64,000 bases of DNA from positions 434,001 to 498,000 of the forward strand of contig NZ_CP122960.1 of the NCBI RefSeq assembly GCF_029854195.1, given 5' to 3'. How positions within the stretch are numbered: position 1 is the first letter of the stretch; each line of letters starts with the position of its first letter. The translations under genes were made by a program, and so were the position numbers. Source of the DNA: Amylibacter sp. IMCC11727. GTDB lineage: Bacteria; Pseudomonadota; Alphaproteobacteria; Rhodobacterales; Rhodobacteraceae. The notes under the pieces are model-generated. The model did not search any database, was not told the DNA's origin, and saw nothing but the letters and a program-made list of their open reading frames with translations. Of this stretch, positions 24,914 to 33,419 are shown piece by piece.

Positions 24914-26509
24914 TTAGGCGACGTCGAATTCGAGCGGTTTGACCTGTTGGAACATGCCCGTTGCTTCAAGCTGTTTAAGCACGTCGTCGTTGGGTTGTGC
25001 GTCAAGGTATAGGAGCGCGATTGCGTCTGCGCCTGCTTCGGAGCGGCCGAGCGTAAAGTTCGCAATGTTCACGCCGTTTTCGCCCATGGTCTGGCCCAGT
25101 GTCCCGATGATGCCAGGCACGTCTTCGTTGGTGGTGTAGAGCATGTGGCGGCCTACCTCGGCGTCAATGTTGATGCCTTTGATCTGGATGAAACGGGGTT
25201 TGCCATCGCTGAACACCGTGCCGGCGATTGTGCGTTCCATGGTAGGGGTTTTCACCGTGAGCTTGATGTAGCTGTCAAAGACGCCCGATTTTTCCTGCGT
25301 GGTCGTGGAACACTGTATCCCGCGTTCGGTAGCGAGCACGGGGGCGGAGACCATGTTGACCTCGGGGTTTTGCGCCTTCATCACCCCTGCAATGGCGGCG
25401 GAGTTGAGCGCCTTGGTGTTCATTTCGGCCACTTTACCATCATAAAGGATGTTGATGCTTTCGATGGCTTCATCCGTCATTTGGCCGACAAACGCGCCAA
25501 GGTGGCTGGCGAGTTTAACGAAGGGTGAAAGGATCGGGGCCTCTTCTGCGGTGATGGAGGGCATGTTGATGGCGTTGGTGACCGCGCCGTTGTTGAGGTA
25601 ATCGCTGATCTGTTCGGCCACTTGCAGAGCGACGTTTTCCTGCGCCTCTGTCGTTGCCGCGCCAAGGTGGGGCGTGACCACCACGTTGGGCAGGTTGAAC
25701 AGCGGGGAGTCTGTGGCGGGTTCGACGGCGAAAACGTCAAAAGCAGCGCCAGCGACGTGGCCTGATTTCAGGGCTTCGGCCAGCGCGTCTTCGTCCACGA
25801 GGCCACCACGGGCGCAGTTTACGATGCGTACGCCTTGTTTCATTTTTGCAATCGCTTCGGCGTTGATCATGCCTGCGGTTTTGTCGGTTTTTGGCACGTG
25901 AAGTGTGATGAAATCCGCGTTGGCGAGCAGTTCATCGAGCTCCACTTTTTTCACGCCGAGGTCTGCTGCGCGTTCCTCTGACAAGAAGGGATCATAGGCG
26001 AGGACCTTCATTTTCAGGCCTAGTGCGCGGGAGGCGACGATGGAACCGATGTTACCTGAGCCGATAAGGCCGAGGGTTTTGCCCGTCAGTTCAACCCCCA
26101 TGAATTTGGATTTTTCCCATTTGCCTGCGTGTGTTGATGCGCTGGCTTCGGGGATTTGGCGGGCCACGGCGAACATCATGGCGATGGCGTGTTCGGCGGT
26201 GGTGATGGAGTTGCCGAACGGCGTGTTCATTACGATCACACCTTGGCGGCTTGCTGTGTTCAGATCAACGTTGTCGACGCCAATGCCAGCGCGGCCAATG
26301 ACTTTCAAATTGGTAGCGTTCCGCAGGATTTTCTCGGTGACTTTCGTGGCGGAACGGATGGCGAGGCCATCGTATTCGCCGATGCGTTTGAGGAGTTCCA
26401 CCTTGTCTTTGCCGAGGTCAGGTTCGAAGTCGACTTCGATGCCATTGTCGCGGAAAATTTGCACGGCGGTGGGGCTGAGTTTGTCAGATACGAGGACTTT
26501 AGGGGCCAT
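24914..26509 (-). CDS. serA: D-3-phosphoglycerate dehydrogenase
   Basis: The 531-residue protein has the long-form SerA length. The substrate-binding halves surround a NAD-binding fold with GLIGSGNIGSIVASRA. NCARGGLVDEDAL and VVTPHLGAAT carry conserved catalytic-region residues including the His. An intervening domain and a C-terminal ACT domain (DVPGIIGTLGQTMGENGVNIA) follow, the ACT domain usually binding L-serine for feedback control. It oxidises 3-phosphoglycerate in the first step of serine synthesis. The ATG at 26509 follows AAGGAA; ten extra codons upstream are less likely. It lies 69 bases after serC, with a hairpin between them. Confidence 0.95.
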   Translation of the reverse strand: MAPKVLVSDKLSPTAVQIFRDNGIEVDFEPDLGKDKVELLKRIGEYDGLAIRSATKVTEKILRNATNLKVIGRAGIGVDNVDLNTASRQGVIVMNTPFGNSITTAEHAIAMMFAVARQIPEASASTHAGKWEKSKFMGVELTGKTLGLIGSGNIGSIVASRALGLKMKVLAYDPFLSEERAADLGVKKVELDELLANADFITLHVPKTDKTAGMINAEAIAKMKQGVRIVNCARGGLVDEDALAEALKSGHVAGAAFDVFAVEPATDSPLFNLPNVVVTPHLGAATTEAQENVALQVAEQISDYLNNGAVTNAINMPSITAEEAPILSPFVKLASHLGAFVGQMTDEAIESINILYDGKVAEMNTKALNSAAIAGVMKAQNPEVNMVSAPVLATERGIQCSTTTQEKSGVFDSYIKLTVKTPTMERTIAGTVFSDGKPRFIQIKGINIDAEVGRHMLYTTNEDVPGIIGTLGQTMGENGVNIANFTLGRSEAGADAIALLYLDAQPNDDVLKQLEATGMFQQVKPLEFDVA

Positions 26510-26549
26510 TTTGGGCGTTCCTTTTGTGTGTTGATTCAAGTTGATAGAG

Positions 26550-26570
26550 GCCCCGCGTCATGCGCGGGGC
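26550..26570 (-). terminator. Intercistronic hairpin between serC and serA
   Basis: GCCCCGCG and CGCGGGGC form a perfect 8-bp stem with a 5-base loop. No T run follows on the minus strand, so partial termination or mRNA processing between serC and serA is more likely than a full stop. Confidence 0.55.
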
Positions 26571-26578
26571 AATCAATT

Positions 26579-27718
26579 TTATTGATTGATCTCGGTGTTG
26601 AAGGCCCAGTCGATCCACGGCATCAGCGCCGCGATGTCAGAGGTTTCCACGGTGCCGCCGCACCAGATGCGCAGGCCAGCAGGGGCGTCGCGATACGCGT
26701 CGATATCAAACGCAACGCCCGCGTCATCGAGCCGTTTTGCAATGGCCTTGGCAAAGGCCGCGCCGTCGGTGATGCGGTCGTCCACGAATTTCAAGCAGAC
26801 TGAGGTGTTGGACCGTGTGGCGGCGTCTTCGGCGAGAAAATCGACCCACGGGGTGACGTCAACGAAGTCTTCGATGGCGGCGAGGTTCGCGTCAGCGCGG
26901 GCTTTCAGGCCCTTTTGGCCGCCAACGGATTTGGCCCAATCCAGTGCGAAAAGGTAGTCTTCGACACAAAGCATAGAGGGAGTGTTGATCGTCGCGCCTG
27001 TGAAAATGCCGTCGATCAATTTGCCGCCTTTGGTGAGGCGGAAAATCTTGGGAAGCGGCCAAGGCGGGGTGTAAGATTCCAATCTAGCCACAGCCCGTGG
27101 AGAAAGGATTAACACACCGTGCGCGGCTTCGCCGCCGAGCACTTTCTGCCAAGAAAATGTGGTGACATCGAGTTTGTCCCACGGGAGGTCTTGGGCAAAC
27201 GCGGCGCTGGTGGCATCGCAAATTGTTAAACCGTCGCGATCAGCGGGAATAAAATCGCCATTTGGAACGCGAACGCCCGAAGTTGTGCCATTCCATGTGA
27301 ATACCACATCATCGTTAAAATTCACTGAAGAGAGATCAGGAAGTTGACCGTAGTCTGCGTGATGGTGGGTTACGTCAAGCTTCAATTGCTTGGTCACATC
27401 GGTGACCCAACCTGCGCCAAAGCTTTCCCATGACAGCATGGTCACGCCGCGTGCGCCGAGCAGAGACCACATGGCCATTTCAACCGCGCCAGTGTCAGAA
27501 GCGGGCACAATGCCGATCTTGTAATCGGCGGGAACGCCCAGCACCTCGCGGGTGGTTTCAATGGCGGCTTTGAGCTTGTCTTTGCCAATGGCGGCCCGAT
27601 GGGATCGGCCCAAAGGAGCGTCGATCAATGCAGTGACGGACCACGTAGGTGGTTTCGTGCAGGGGCCAGAAGAAAAACGGGGATTGTGCGGACGGGTGTC
27701 CGGTTTTGGATAAGTCAT
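26579..27718 (-). CDS. serC: Phosphoserine aminotransferase
   Basis: The 379-residue protein converts 3-phosphohydroxypyruvate to phosphoserine. NPRFSSGPCTKPP at the N-terminus, GIVPASDTGAVEMAMWSLLG for cofactor phosphate binding and FSWQKVLGGEAAHGV with the Schiff-base Lys fit the alphaproteobacterial SerC branch, which is longer than the E. coli form. The ATG at 27718 follows TAAGG by nine bases. The open frame continues upstream for 258 codons only as an antisense shadow of serB. A structured leader precedes the gene and may control it. It is transcribed with serA and divergent from serB, placing all three serine-synthesis steps together. Confidence 0.95.
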   Translation of the reverse strand: MTYPKPDTRPHNPRFSSGPCTKPPTWSVTALIDAPLGRSHRAAIGKDKLKAAIETTREVLGVPADYKIGIVPASDTGAVEMAMWSLLGARGVTMLSWESFGAGWVTDVTKQLKLDVTHHHADYGQLPDLSSVNFNDDVVFTWNGTTSGVRVPNGDFIPADRDGLTICDATSAAFAQDLPWDKLDVTTFSWQKVLGGEAAHGVLILSPRAVARLESYTPPWPLPKIFRLTKGGKLIDGIFTGATINTPSMLCVEDYLFALDWAKSVGGQKGLKARADANLAAIEDFVDVTPWVDFLAEDAATRSNTSVCLKFVDDRITDGAAFAKAIAKRLDDAGVAFDIDAYRDAPAGLRIWCGGTVETSDIAALMPWIDWAFNTEINQ

Positions 27719-27797
27719 CAGTGGTAACCTTACAGTTATATGCCCTTCGTTGGGGAAGGGTGTCCCACCTTTGCGTCTATGCGTGTTTTTTCGGGGC
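27719..27797 (-). ncRNA. Structured 5' leader of serC (candidate serC RNA motif)
   Basis: On the minus strand the leader contains ACACGCATAGACGCAAAGG, then a small hairpin GGTG-GGA-CACC (27759-27769). A second hairpin follows, CCCTTC-CCCAAC-GAAGGG (27743-27760), which overlaps the first, and then the ribosome-binding site TAAGG. An alphaproteobacterial RNA element called the serC motif is known immediately upstream of serC genes and has two small hairpins; this leader fits that description from memory. The overlap of the two stems would allow switching. Covariance-model matching was not done. Confidence 0.5.
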
Positions 27798-27874
27798 TGC
27801 AACAAGAAATGCTGGTGTTTGTGCCGTTTTTCGCAAATAAGGCGTCGGAAACAACACCTGAGATGGATGCTGAA

Positions 27875-28753
27875 ATGTACGTTGCGACCCTTATTTGTTT
27901 GCCTGAAAACCACCGTTTGAACGCGGAATTGGTGATGATGGTGGGGGACAAAATAAATGCGGATGGGCACGACTGGTTGGCGGAACATGAAGCTGTTGAT
28001 CTGTTTTTTGACCGCGAAGTCGAAGGATTCGAAGTGCTGTGGCGCGGGTTGGAACGAATGGGAATCGATTTCTGTGTGCAGCCTGTGGCGGGGCGTCGCA
28101 AATCGGTGTTGTTGGCGGATATGGACAGCACGATGATCGAGCAGGAGTGCATTGACGAGCTGGCCGCCGAAGCGGGCGTTGGGGAGCGTGTTGCGGGCAT
28201 TACAGCGCGGGCGATGAATGGGGAGTTGGATTTTGAAGCGGCGCTGGCGGAACGGGTTAGTCTGTTGAAAGGATTGCCGATTTCGGTGATTGAAAAGGTG
28301 CTGGAAAAACGAATTACGTTGATGCCTGGGGGGCCCGAGTTGGTGGCGACGATGCGGGCAAACGGGGCCTATGCGGCCTTGGTATCTGGCGGGTTTACGG
28401 ATTTCACCAGTGCGATTGCGGCGCGCTTGGGGTTTGATGAAAATCGCGCGAATACGCTTTTGCAAGAAGGGGGAAAACTGACGGGGGAACACGGTTTGCC
28501 AGTGCTGGGAAAGCAGGCAAAGGTGGATGCGTTAAACGAGATTGTGGCGGCGCGGGGTTTGACGCCCGCCGACGTGATTGCGGTGGGGGATGGGGCCAAT
28601 GATTTGGGCATGTTGCATCTGGCGGGATCGGGGGTGGCGCTGCATGCGAAACCTGTGGTGGCGGCGGAGGTTTCGTTGCGGTTGAACCATGCCGATTTGA
28701 CGGGTTTGTTGTATTTGCAGGGGTATAAAAAGGCGGATTTCGTTAACCGATAA
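27875..28753 (+). CDS. serB: Phosphoserine phosphatase
   Basis: This HAD-type phosphatase of about 292 residues performs the last step of serine synthesis. LLADMDSTMIEQECIDELA carries the nucleophile Asp in DxDxT, LVSGGFTDFT the conserved Ser, GKQAKVDALN the Lys and AVGDGANDLGML the metal-binding Asps. The N-terminal ~90 residues form the weakly conserved ACT-like region of this branch. The ATG at 27875 (MYVATL) was chosen because homologues usually begin there and because the longer frame from 27740 would be the reverse complement of the serC leader. It is divergent from serC-serA. Confidence 0.92.
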   Translation: MYVATLICLPENHRLNAELVMMVGDKINADGHDWLAEHEAVDLFFDREVEGFEVLWRGLERMGIDFCVQPVAGRRKSVLLADMDSTMIEQECIDELAAEAGVGERVAGITARAMNGELDFEAALAERVSLLKGLPISVIEKVLEKRITLMPGGPELVATMRANGAYAALVSGGFTDFTSAIAARLGFDENRANTLLQEGGKLTGEHGLPVLGKQAKVDALNEIVAARGLTPADVIAVGDGANDLGMLHLAGSGVALHAKPVVAAEVSLRLNHADLTGLLYLQGYKKADFVNR

Positions 28754-28774
28754 GCGCCGTTTGTTAAGGGCGCT
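28753..28774 (+). terminator. Possible serB terminator
   Basis: AGCGCC, a 10-base loop and GGCGCT form a 6-bp stem starting inside the stop codon region of serB. No T run follows, so this is weak. The remaining ~100 bases to the next gene hold only a 22-codon minus-strand frame (28778-28846) without a ribosome-binding site. Confidence 0.3.
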
Positions 28775-28876
28775 GCGTTAACCGCCTGCGAAAAACAAGA
28801 AAAGCAAACCACCCAGAAACAAGGGTCCCGTGAGTATGGGTTCCATGTGTGTTAACGGGTGTTGCGTAACGGTCTG

Positions 28877-30088
28877 TTAAGACCTTTCGATATTTCCGCT
28901 GCGCTCTGGCACGCCGAATTCTTGGAAACAAATATCGGCCAGTTTGGCGATTCCGTCTTTAATGGTGTCGATGGATGGGTGGCCAAAACAGATGCGAATA
29001 CGGTGCGTGTTGGCAGGGCCGTCCACGGACCATTCGGAGCCAGGATTGATGACAACACCCTGAGCGGCGGCCACGGTGAACAGGCGGTCGGTATTGACGG
29101 ATTTTGGCAGAGTGACCCAAAGGTAGATGCCCGCAATCGGGGGATCGTATTCGGCGGCCGCACCGAAATGTTCGTCGAGCGCGGCAGTGAGGGCCGCTGC
29201 CTTGGCTTGCAGGATTGGGCGGGTTTTGGCCAGATGCGCGTCGAAGTGTTTGGGCAGGTATTCCGCCAGCGTCATTTGTTCGAGCGCGCCTGAGCCTGCA
29301 TCGGTTTTCAGCGGTAGGATGTGCCCCATCAGTGGCCACGGCGCGATGAGGTATCCGACGCGCAGGGCAGGGGCGATGGTTTTGGAAAAAGTGCCGCAAT
29401 AGATAACGCGGTTTTCCGTGTCGAGCGCGTGGATCGCGGGCGGGCGTGTGCCGTCGAATATCAGATCGGCGTAGCAGTCGTCTTCGAAAATCGGGACGTT
29501 GAATTTTTTGGAGAGCGCGAGCATTTGGTGGCGGCGGTCCACGGGCATGACCGTGCCTGTGGGGTTTTGCACGGTGGGGATGGTGAAGATATATTTCGGC
29601 GTGATGTTTTGCGCGGCGAGGGTTTCAAGCGTGGTTTCCAGCGCGTCCATTTTCATACCGTGCTGGTCGAGGTCGATCCCGATGTAGTTGACGCCGAGGG
29701 CGCGAAGTTTTGAGAGGGCGCCTGCGTAGTTGCCAGCCTCGACGATCACGGTGTCCCCTGCGTTGAGGAGTGTGGCGTTCACAAGGTCGATGGCTTGCAA
29801 GGAGCCGCTGGTGAGGAGGACCTCGTCAGGGGTGACTTGCATCTTGGCGGATTTGGCGAGGCTCGAGCAGATGAACTCGCGCAAGGGAAGGTAGCCCTGA
29901 GGGCCGCTGTTCATGCCGTATTTGCCCATGGCCGTGCCCTCGCGTTTGAGGACGGTTGCCATGGCATCGGCGAGGTCGTCTGCGGGGACGGAAGGTTCGT
30001 CGATGTTGCCGCCGACGAAGTGGTATTTGGGGAGGCCCGCGTAGGGGGCGGCGGAGGCGGTGGCTTTGGTGGAGAGGGTGAAGGTCAT
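28877..30088 (-). CDS. PLP-dependent aminotransferase, LysN/2-aminoadipate aminotransferase type
   Basis: The 403-residue class I/II aminotransferase has EVLLTSGSLQAIDLVNATLLN for phosphate binding. IPTVQNPTGTVMPVDRR precedes FEDDCYADLIFDG with the ring Asp, and YCGTFSKTIAPALRVGYLIAP holds the Schiff-base Lys. This pattern fits the LysN/AadAT group and the MocR-like aminotransferase domain, but the DNA-binding domain of MocR is absent. Substrates in the group include 2-aminoadipate, aromatic amino acids and branched-chain acids. The ATG at 30088 is preferred to a GTG at 30100, though neither has a clear ribosome-binding sequence. It is monocistronic, after serB and convergent with it. Confidence 0.82.
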   Translation of the reverse strand: MTFTLSTKATASAAPYAGLPKYHFVGGNIDEPSVPADDLADAMATVLKREGTAMGKYGMNSGPQGYLPLREFICSSLAKSAKMQVTPDEVLLTSGSLQAIDLVNATLLNAGDTVIVEAGNYAGALSKLRALGVNYIGIDLDQHGMKMDALETTLETLAAQNITPKYIFTIPTVQNPTGTVMPVDRRHQMLALSKKFNVPIFEDDCYADLIFDGTRPPAIHALDTENRVIYCGTFSKTIAPALRVGYLIAPWPLMGHILPLKTDAGSGALEQMTLAEYLPKHFDAHLAKTRPILQAKAAALTAALDEHFGAAAEYDPPIAGIYLWVTLPKSVNTDRLFTVAAAQGVVINPGSEWSVDGPANTHRIRICFGHPSIDTIKDGIAKLADICFQEFGVPERSGNIERS

Positions 30089-30247
30089 GGGGGGGCTCAC
30101 AGGTCAAATCAAAGAGGAGTGGGACGTGAAGGTCTGGTAGATTACTTTAAACCACGATCTAATGTCAGACGATGATTTTCAAGACGCTGATTTTGCAAAG
30201 GCTGTGCTCTTGCACGGGGCTTTCAGGCGGGTTCAAGTAATTCTACT

Positions 30248-30276
30248 TTGAGAATAGTAATTGCAATGAAAATAAC
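30248..30276 (+). promoter_or_regulatory. Candidate promoter of the 271-residue orphan gene
   Basis: TTGAGA, a 17-base spacer and AATAAC lie in a strikingly AT-rich stretch (about 30235-30347) upstream of the orphan gene. A short inverted pair GTGA-TCAC (30290-30302) follows. The match to a housekeeping promoter is fair in the -35 box and weak in the -10 box. Confidence 0.35.
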
Positions 30277-30347
30277 CTAAGGTTTTTGTGTGATATTTTC
30301 ACGAATGCCAAATTCTTAAATAAAACCTCAATTGAAAGGGAGTAATT

Positions 30348-31163
30348 ATGTCAGCTTCAGACACAGTAACATACTCAATCGGACTTTTGGATCAGAGCCA
30401 AAAGCTGCATTTTGCGGGTGCCGAATTGGCGCTGAATTATTCAGGCAGCACAGGATATTATGATTGTTCTGGTGGCACGTTGTCGGGTGGGGGGCTCGAC
30501 GCAGTTACCTTAACCAATTCCATTCCGCAGTGCCCCAATTCATACCAATTGACGGGTGTGTCAGGCACAACAAATGTCAGTGCGTCGTGGGTTGTTCCCA
30601 CGGGTGAAACATATTCTTCGCCACCCAGTTCTTTGATCGGCACAATGTTTATTGGTGGTGTTACCTACTTTTTGATGGGTATCGCGAAAGACGGTGATGC
30701 GGTTCAGTCGGGTAATTCGCGTGAAGCGGCACAAACGAAATTAGCCGATGCGGCGGCATCGCAGGATGGGTATGCGCATACGGTGGGAGGCCTGTCGTCG
30801 GGGACATCCATTAACGGTGATCTCGTTGAATTTGACACATCGTTTAATGCCACGGGAAAATCAGTTTCAGCCTTTTTGGTCGCTGGGTTTATTTCGATCC
30901 CTCCATTTGGGCGCATTGGTCTTACGGGATCGCTTCATATTGATGGGGCGGACCAGAAGGTGTTCGGTGGTCCGTCGGGCAGTATTATCAACTATGTCAC
31001 ATATGATAATCCGTGGAGCGCCCAGACGAGCGGGACAGATGCGGGGACGACGATCTATTTTGCGACGGGTATCAATGCGCCGAACAATGCAACGATTGGA
31101 ACAATGATTGAGAACGGCACGCAAACGTTTTTTATTGGTCCTGCTCCCGTGTCTGTTACTTAG
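30348..31163 (+). CDS. Unrecognised 271-residue Gly/Ser/Thr-rich protein
   Basis: No family is recognised. The protein has no signal peptide and no clear membrane segment. It is rich in Gly, Ser, Thr and Asn, with short hydrophobic beta-like stretches (LIGTMFIGGVTYFLMGIA, AFLVAGFISIPPFGRIGLTG). It has only two Cys, both in the first 65 residues. It looks like an all-beta protein. GGGAG lies 6 bases before the ATG, an AT-rich promoter-like stretch precedes it and a strong terminator follows, so it is a real, single-gene transcription unit. The atypical composition compared with its neighbours hints at recent acquisition. Phage-like structural or secreted roles are possible but not supported. 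Confidence 0.7.
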   Translation: MSASDTVTYSIGLLDQSQKLHFAGAELALNYSGSTGYYDCSGGTLSGGGLDAVTLTNSIPQCPNSYQLTGVSGTTNVSASWVVPTGETYSSPPSSLIGTMFIGGVTYFLMGIAKDGDAVQSGNSREAAQTKLADAAASQDGYAHTVGGLSSGTSINGDLVEFDTSFNATGKSVSAFLVAGFISIPPFGRIGLTGSLHIDGADQKVFGGPSGSIINYVTYDNPWSAQTSGTDAGTTIYFATGINAPNNATIGTMIENGTQTFFIGPAPVSVT

Positions 31164-31182
31164 CCGCTTATGGGTAGAAGTG

Positions 31183-31214
31183 AAGAAGGCCCGTCAGAAA
31201 TAGGGGGCCTTCTT
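31183..31214 (+). terminator. Terminator of the orphan gene
   Basis: AAGAAGGCCC and GGGCCTTCTT form a perfect 10-bp stem with a 12-base loop. The T-rich end of the stem runs into TACTGTTT. It lies 20 bases after the stop codon. Confidence 0.8.
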
Positions 31215-31532
31215 TACTGTTTCTGATCGGACACTGTTCGACGTTCACCGACTGCGTTCGCTACTGGGAGGCGCCGCTTATTTTCAAGTTTCGCAAAAAT
31301 ATTCAAAAAATAATACCCAAAGTCTCAATAATAATCAAAATGCCCCAAAATTTCCCCTCTGGAATCATCTGATGCGGCAACTGGCCCTACAGACTCTGGC
31401 GCGAATATTGGCTTAAAGGGCCAAATCCATGGGGCGGGGGATTCTTGCGCCCTTTTTTGGTATCTGGCCGCGCATTGTGCGCGACACTTAAAGCGTGCGC
31501 GGATGCGCGCAACAACTAAAGGACGTTCACTC
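31215..31532 (+). promoter_or_regulatory. Leader/promoter region of xsc with alternative hairpins
   Basis: This gene-free stretch of about 320 bases starts AT-rich and then shows overlapping pairings. TGGCCCT (31383-31389) can pair with AGGGCCA (31417-31423), while TTGGC can pair with GCCAA over the same right-hand segment. Downstream, GGGCG (31432-31436) and CGCCC (31448-31452) form a weak stem directly followed by six T (31453-31458), like an intrinsic terminator. CGCGC-ATTGT-GCGCG lies further on. Together these could form an attenuation leader for xsc, but each stem is short. Confidence 0.35.
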
Positions 31533-33311
31533 ATGAAAATGACAACCGAAGAAGCTTTTGTAAAAACTCTGCAAATGCACGGCATTGATAATGCTTTTGG
31601 GATCATCGGCTCTGCCATGATGCCGATCTCTGACATCTTCCCTGATGCGGGCATTACGTTCTGGGATTGTGCGCACGAAACATCTGGCGGCATGATGGCT
31701 GACGGCTACACACGCGCCACTGGTAAAATGTCCATGATGATCGCGCAAAACGGCCCAGGTATCACAAACTTTGTGACAGCTGTTAAGACGGCGTATTGGA
31801 ACCACACACCTGTTCTGCTGGTGACGCCACAGGCAGCGAACAAGACAATTGGTCAGGGCGGTTTCCAAGAGATGGAACAGATGAACCTGTTTGCCGATTG
31901 TGTGGCGTACCAAGAAGAAGTGCGGGACCCATCCCGGATCGCAGAAACACTGAACCGTGTGATCATGCAAGCCAAGCGCGCGTCTGCACCTGCGCAGATC
32001 AACGTGCCACGTGATTTCTGGACACAAGTGATCGACATCGAGCTGCCGACAATCGTTGATTTTGAATTGCCACAGGGCGGTGCTGATGCGGTTCAGTCTG
32101 CGGCTGATTTGCTGTCTAACGCGAAATTCCCAGTGATCTTGAACGGCGCGGGTGCGATCTTGTCCAAAGGCGGTATCGAAGCGTCCCGCGTGTTGGCGGA
32201 AACTTTGGATGCGCCAGTTTGCGTTGGCTACCAGCACAACGATGCGTTCCCTGGCAACCACCCATTGTTTGCGGGTCCTTTGGGCTATAACGGGTCCAAG
32301 GCCGGTATGCAGTTGATCAAGCAAGCGGACGTTGTTCTGTGCTTGGGCACACGTTTGAACCCATTCTCCACTCTGCCGGGTTACGGCATGGAGTATTGGC
32401 CAACAGAGGCGAAGATCATCCAAGTGGACATCAACCCTGACCGTATTGGCCTGACCAAGAAGGTGACTGTTGGTATCGTGGGTGACGCGGCGAAAGTGGC
32501 CGAAGGTATCACAGCGAAATTGTCTGACGGTGCAGGTGATGCGGATCGTGACGCACGCAAAGCAAAGATCGCAGATACGAAATCCAAGTGGGCGCAAGAG
32601 CTGACATCCATGAACGAAGAGCAGGATGATCCAGGCACAACTTGGAACCAGCGTGCCCGTGCGGACAAGCCAGACTGGATGTCCCCCCGTATGGCATGGC
32701 GTGCGATCCAAGCTGCGCTGCCAGTTGAGGCGATCATCTCGTCCGACATCGGCAACAACTGTGCGATCGGGAACGCATACCCATCTTTCAACGACAGCCG
32801 CAAGTATCTGGCCCCTGGTCTGTTTGGCCCATGTGGGTACGGCCTGCCGTCCATCGTTGGTGCAAAAATCGGCCAGCGTGACACGCCAGTTGTCGGTTTC
32901 GCGGGTGACGGTGCGTTCGGGATTTCCGTGAACGAACTGACAGCGATTGGCCGTGGCGAATGGCCAGCGATCACACAGATCGTGTTCCGCAACTACCAGT
33001 GGGGTGCTGAGAAGCGGAACTCCACATTGTGGTTCGATGATAACTTTGTTGGCACTGAGCTGGACGAAGATGTGTCTTACGCGGGTATCGCACAGGCCTG
33101 TGGTCTGAAGGGTGTTGTTGCTCGTACTCAGGAAGAGCTGACTGCGGCGCTTGACCAAGCGATCAAGGATCAGATGGAGAACGGTGTAACAACACTGATC
33201 GAAGCCATGATCAACCAAGAGCTGGGCGAGCCATTCCGTCGTGATGCGATGAAGAAGCCAGTTGAAGTTGCTGGCATCAGCAAAGACGACATGCGCCAGC
33301 AGGTTGTTTAA
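31533..33311 (+). CDS. xsc: Sulfoacetaldehyde acetyltransferase
   Basis: The 592-residue thiamine-diphosphate enzyme splits sulfoacetaldehyde with phosphate to acetyl phosphate and sulfite. The N-terminal pyrimidine-binding part (FGIIGSAMMPISDIFPDAGI, CAHETSGGMMADGYTRATG) and VGFAGDGAFGISVNEL with the downstream RNYQWGAEKRN (cofactor-binding GDG...N region) fit Xsc closely. AAAGGA precedes the ATG. Codon choice is biased to ACA, CCA and GTT, as in the binding-protein genes, indicating strong expression. The usual partner pta is not downstream, where an unrelated dealkylase gene lies beyond a strong terminator. The enzyme serves taurine, sulfoacetate or related sulfonate breakdown. Confidence 0.93.
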   Translation: MKMTTEEAFVKTLQMHGIDNAFGIIGSAMMPISDIFPDAGITFWDCAHETSGGMMADGYTRATGKMSMMIAQNGPGITNFVTAVKTAYWNHTPVLLVTPQAANKTIGQGGFQEMEQMNLFADCVAYQEEVRDPSRIAETLNRVIMQAKRASAPAQINVPRDFWTQVIDIELPTIVDFELPQGGADAVQSAADLLSNAKFPVILNGAGAILSKGGIEASRVLAETLDAPVCVGYQHNDAFPGNHPLFAGPLGYNGSKAGMQLIKQADVVLCLGTRLNPFSTLPGYGMEYWPTEAKIIQVDINPDRIGLTKKVTVGIVGDAAKVAEGITAKLSDGAGDADRDARKAKIADTKSKWAQELTSMNEEQDDPGTTWNQRARADKPDWMSPRMAWRAIQAALPVEAIISSDIGNNCAIGNAYPSFNDSRKYLAPGLFGPCGYGLPSIVGAKIGQRDTPVVGFAGDGAFGISVNELTAIGRGEWPAITQIVFRNYQWGAEKRNSTLWFDDNFVGTELDEDVSYAGIAQACGLKGVVARTQEELTAALDQAIKDQMENGVTTLIEAMINQELGEPFRRDAMKKPVEVAGISKDDMRQQVV

Positions 33312-33334
33312 GCCCTAGCGGTTTTAGAGATTGG

Positions 33335-33361
33335 AAAGGGCTCCGTTCGCGGGGCCCTTTT
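33335..33361 (+). terminator. Rho-independent terminator of xsc
   Basis: AAAGGGCTCCG, tetraloop TTCG, CGGGGCCCTTT form an 11-bp stem with one G-U pair. The T run at the stem end continues as TTTTGTTTG. This is a textbook terminator 23 bases after the xsc stop. Confidence 0.88.
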
Positions 33362-33419
33362 GTTTGTGCTGTTTGGAAAAAATGTTGCCATTTTGTTCTA
33401 TGTTCGATAGCCATGATTC

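Noticed and set aside
27740..27874. N-terminal extension of serB by 45 codons
   Set aside because: It coincides with the structured serC leader on the other strand, and the family normally starts at the MYVATL position.
27719..28492. N-terminal extension of serC by 258 codons
   Set aside because: The extension is the reverse complement of serB and the serC leader; SerC homologues start at the ATG at 27718, which has its own ribosome-binding site.
31527..33218. A 563-codon open frame antisense to xsc
   Set aside because: Composition is rich in His, Arg, Cys and Trp, with no recognisable domain and no ribosome-binding site. It mirrors the strongly biased codons of xsc, whose protein is clear.
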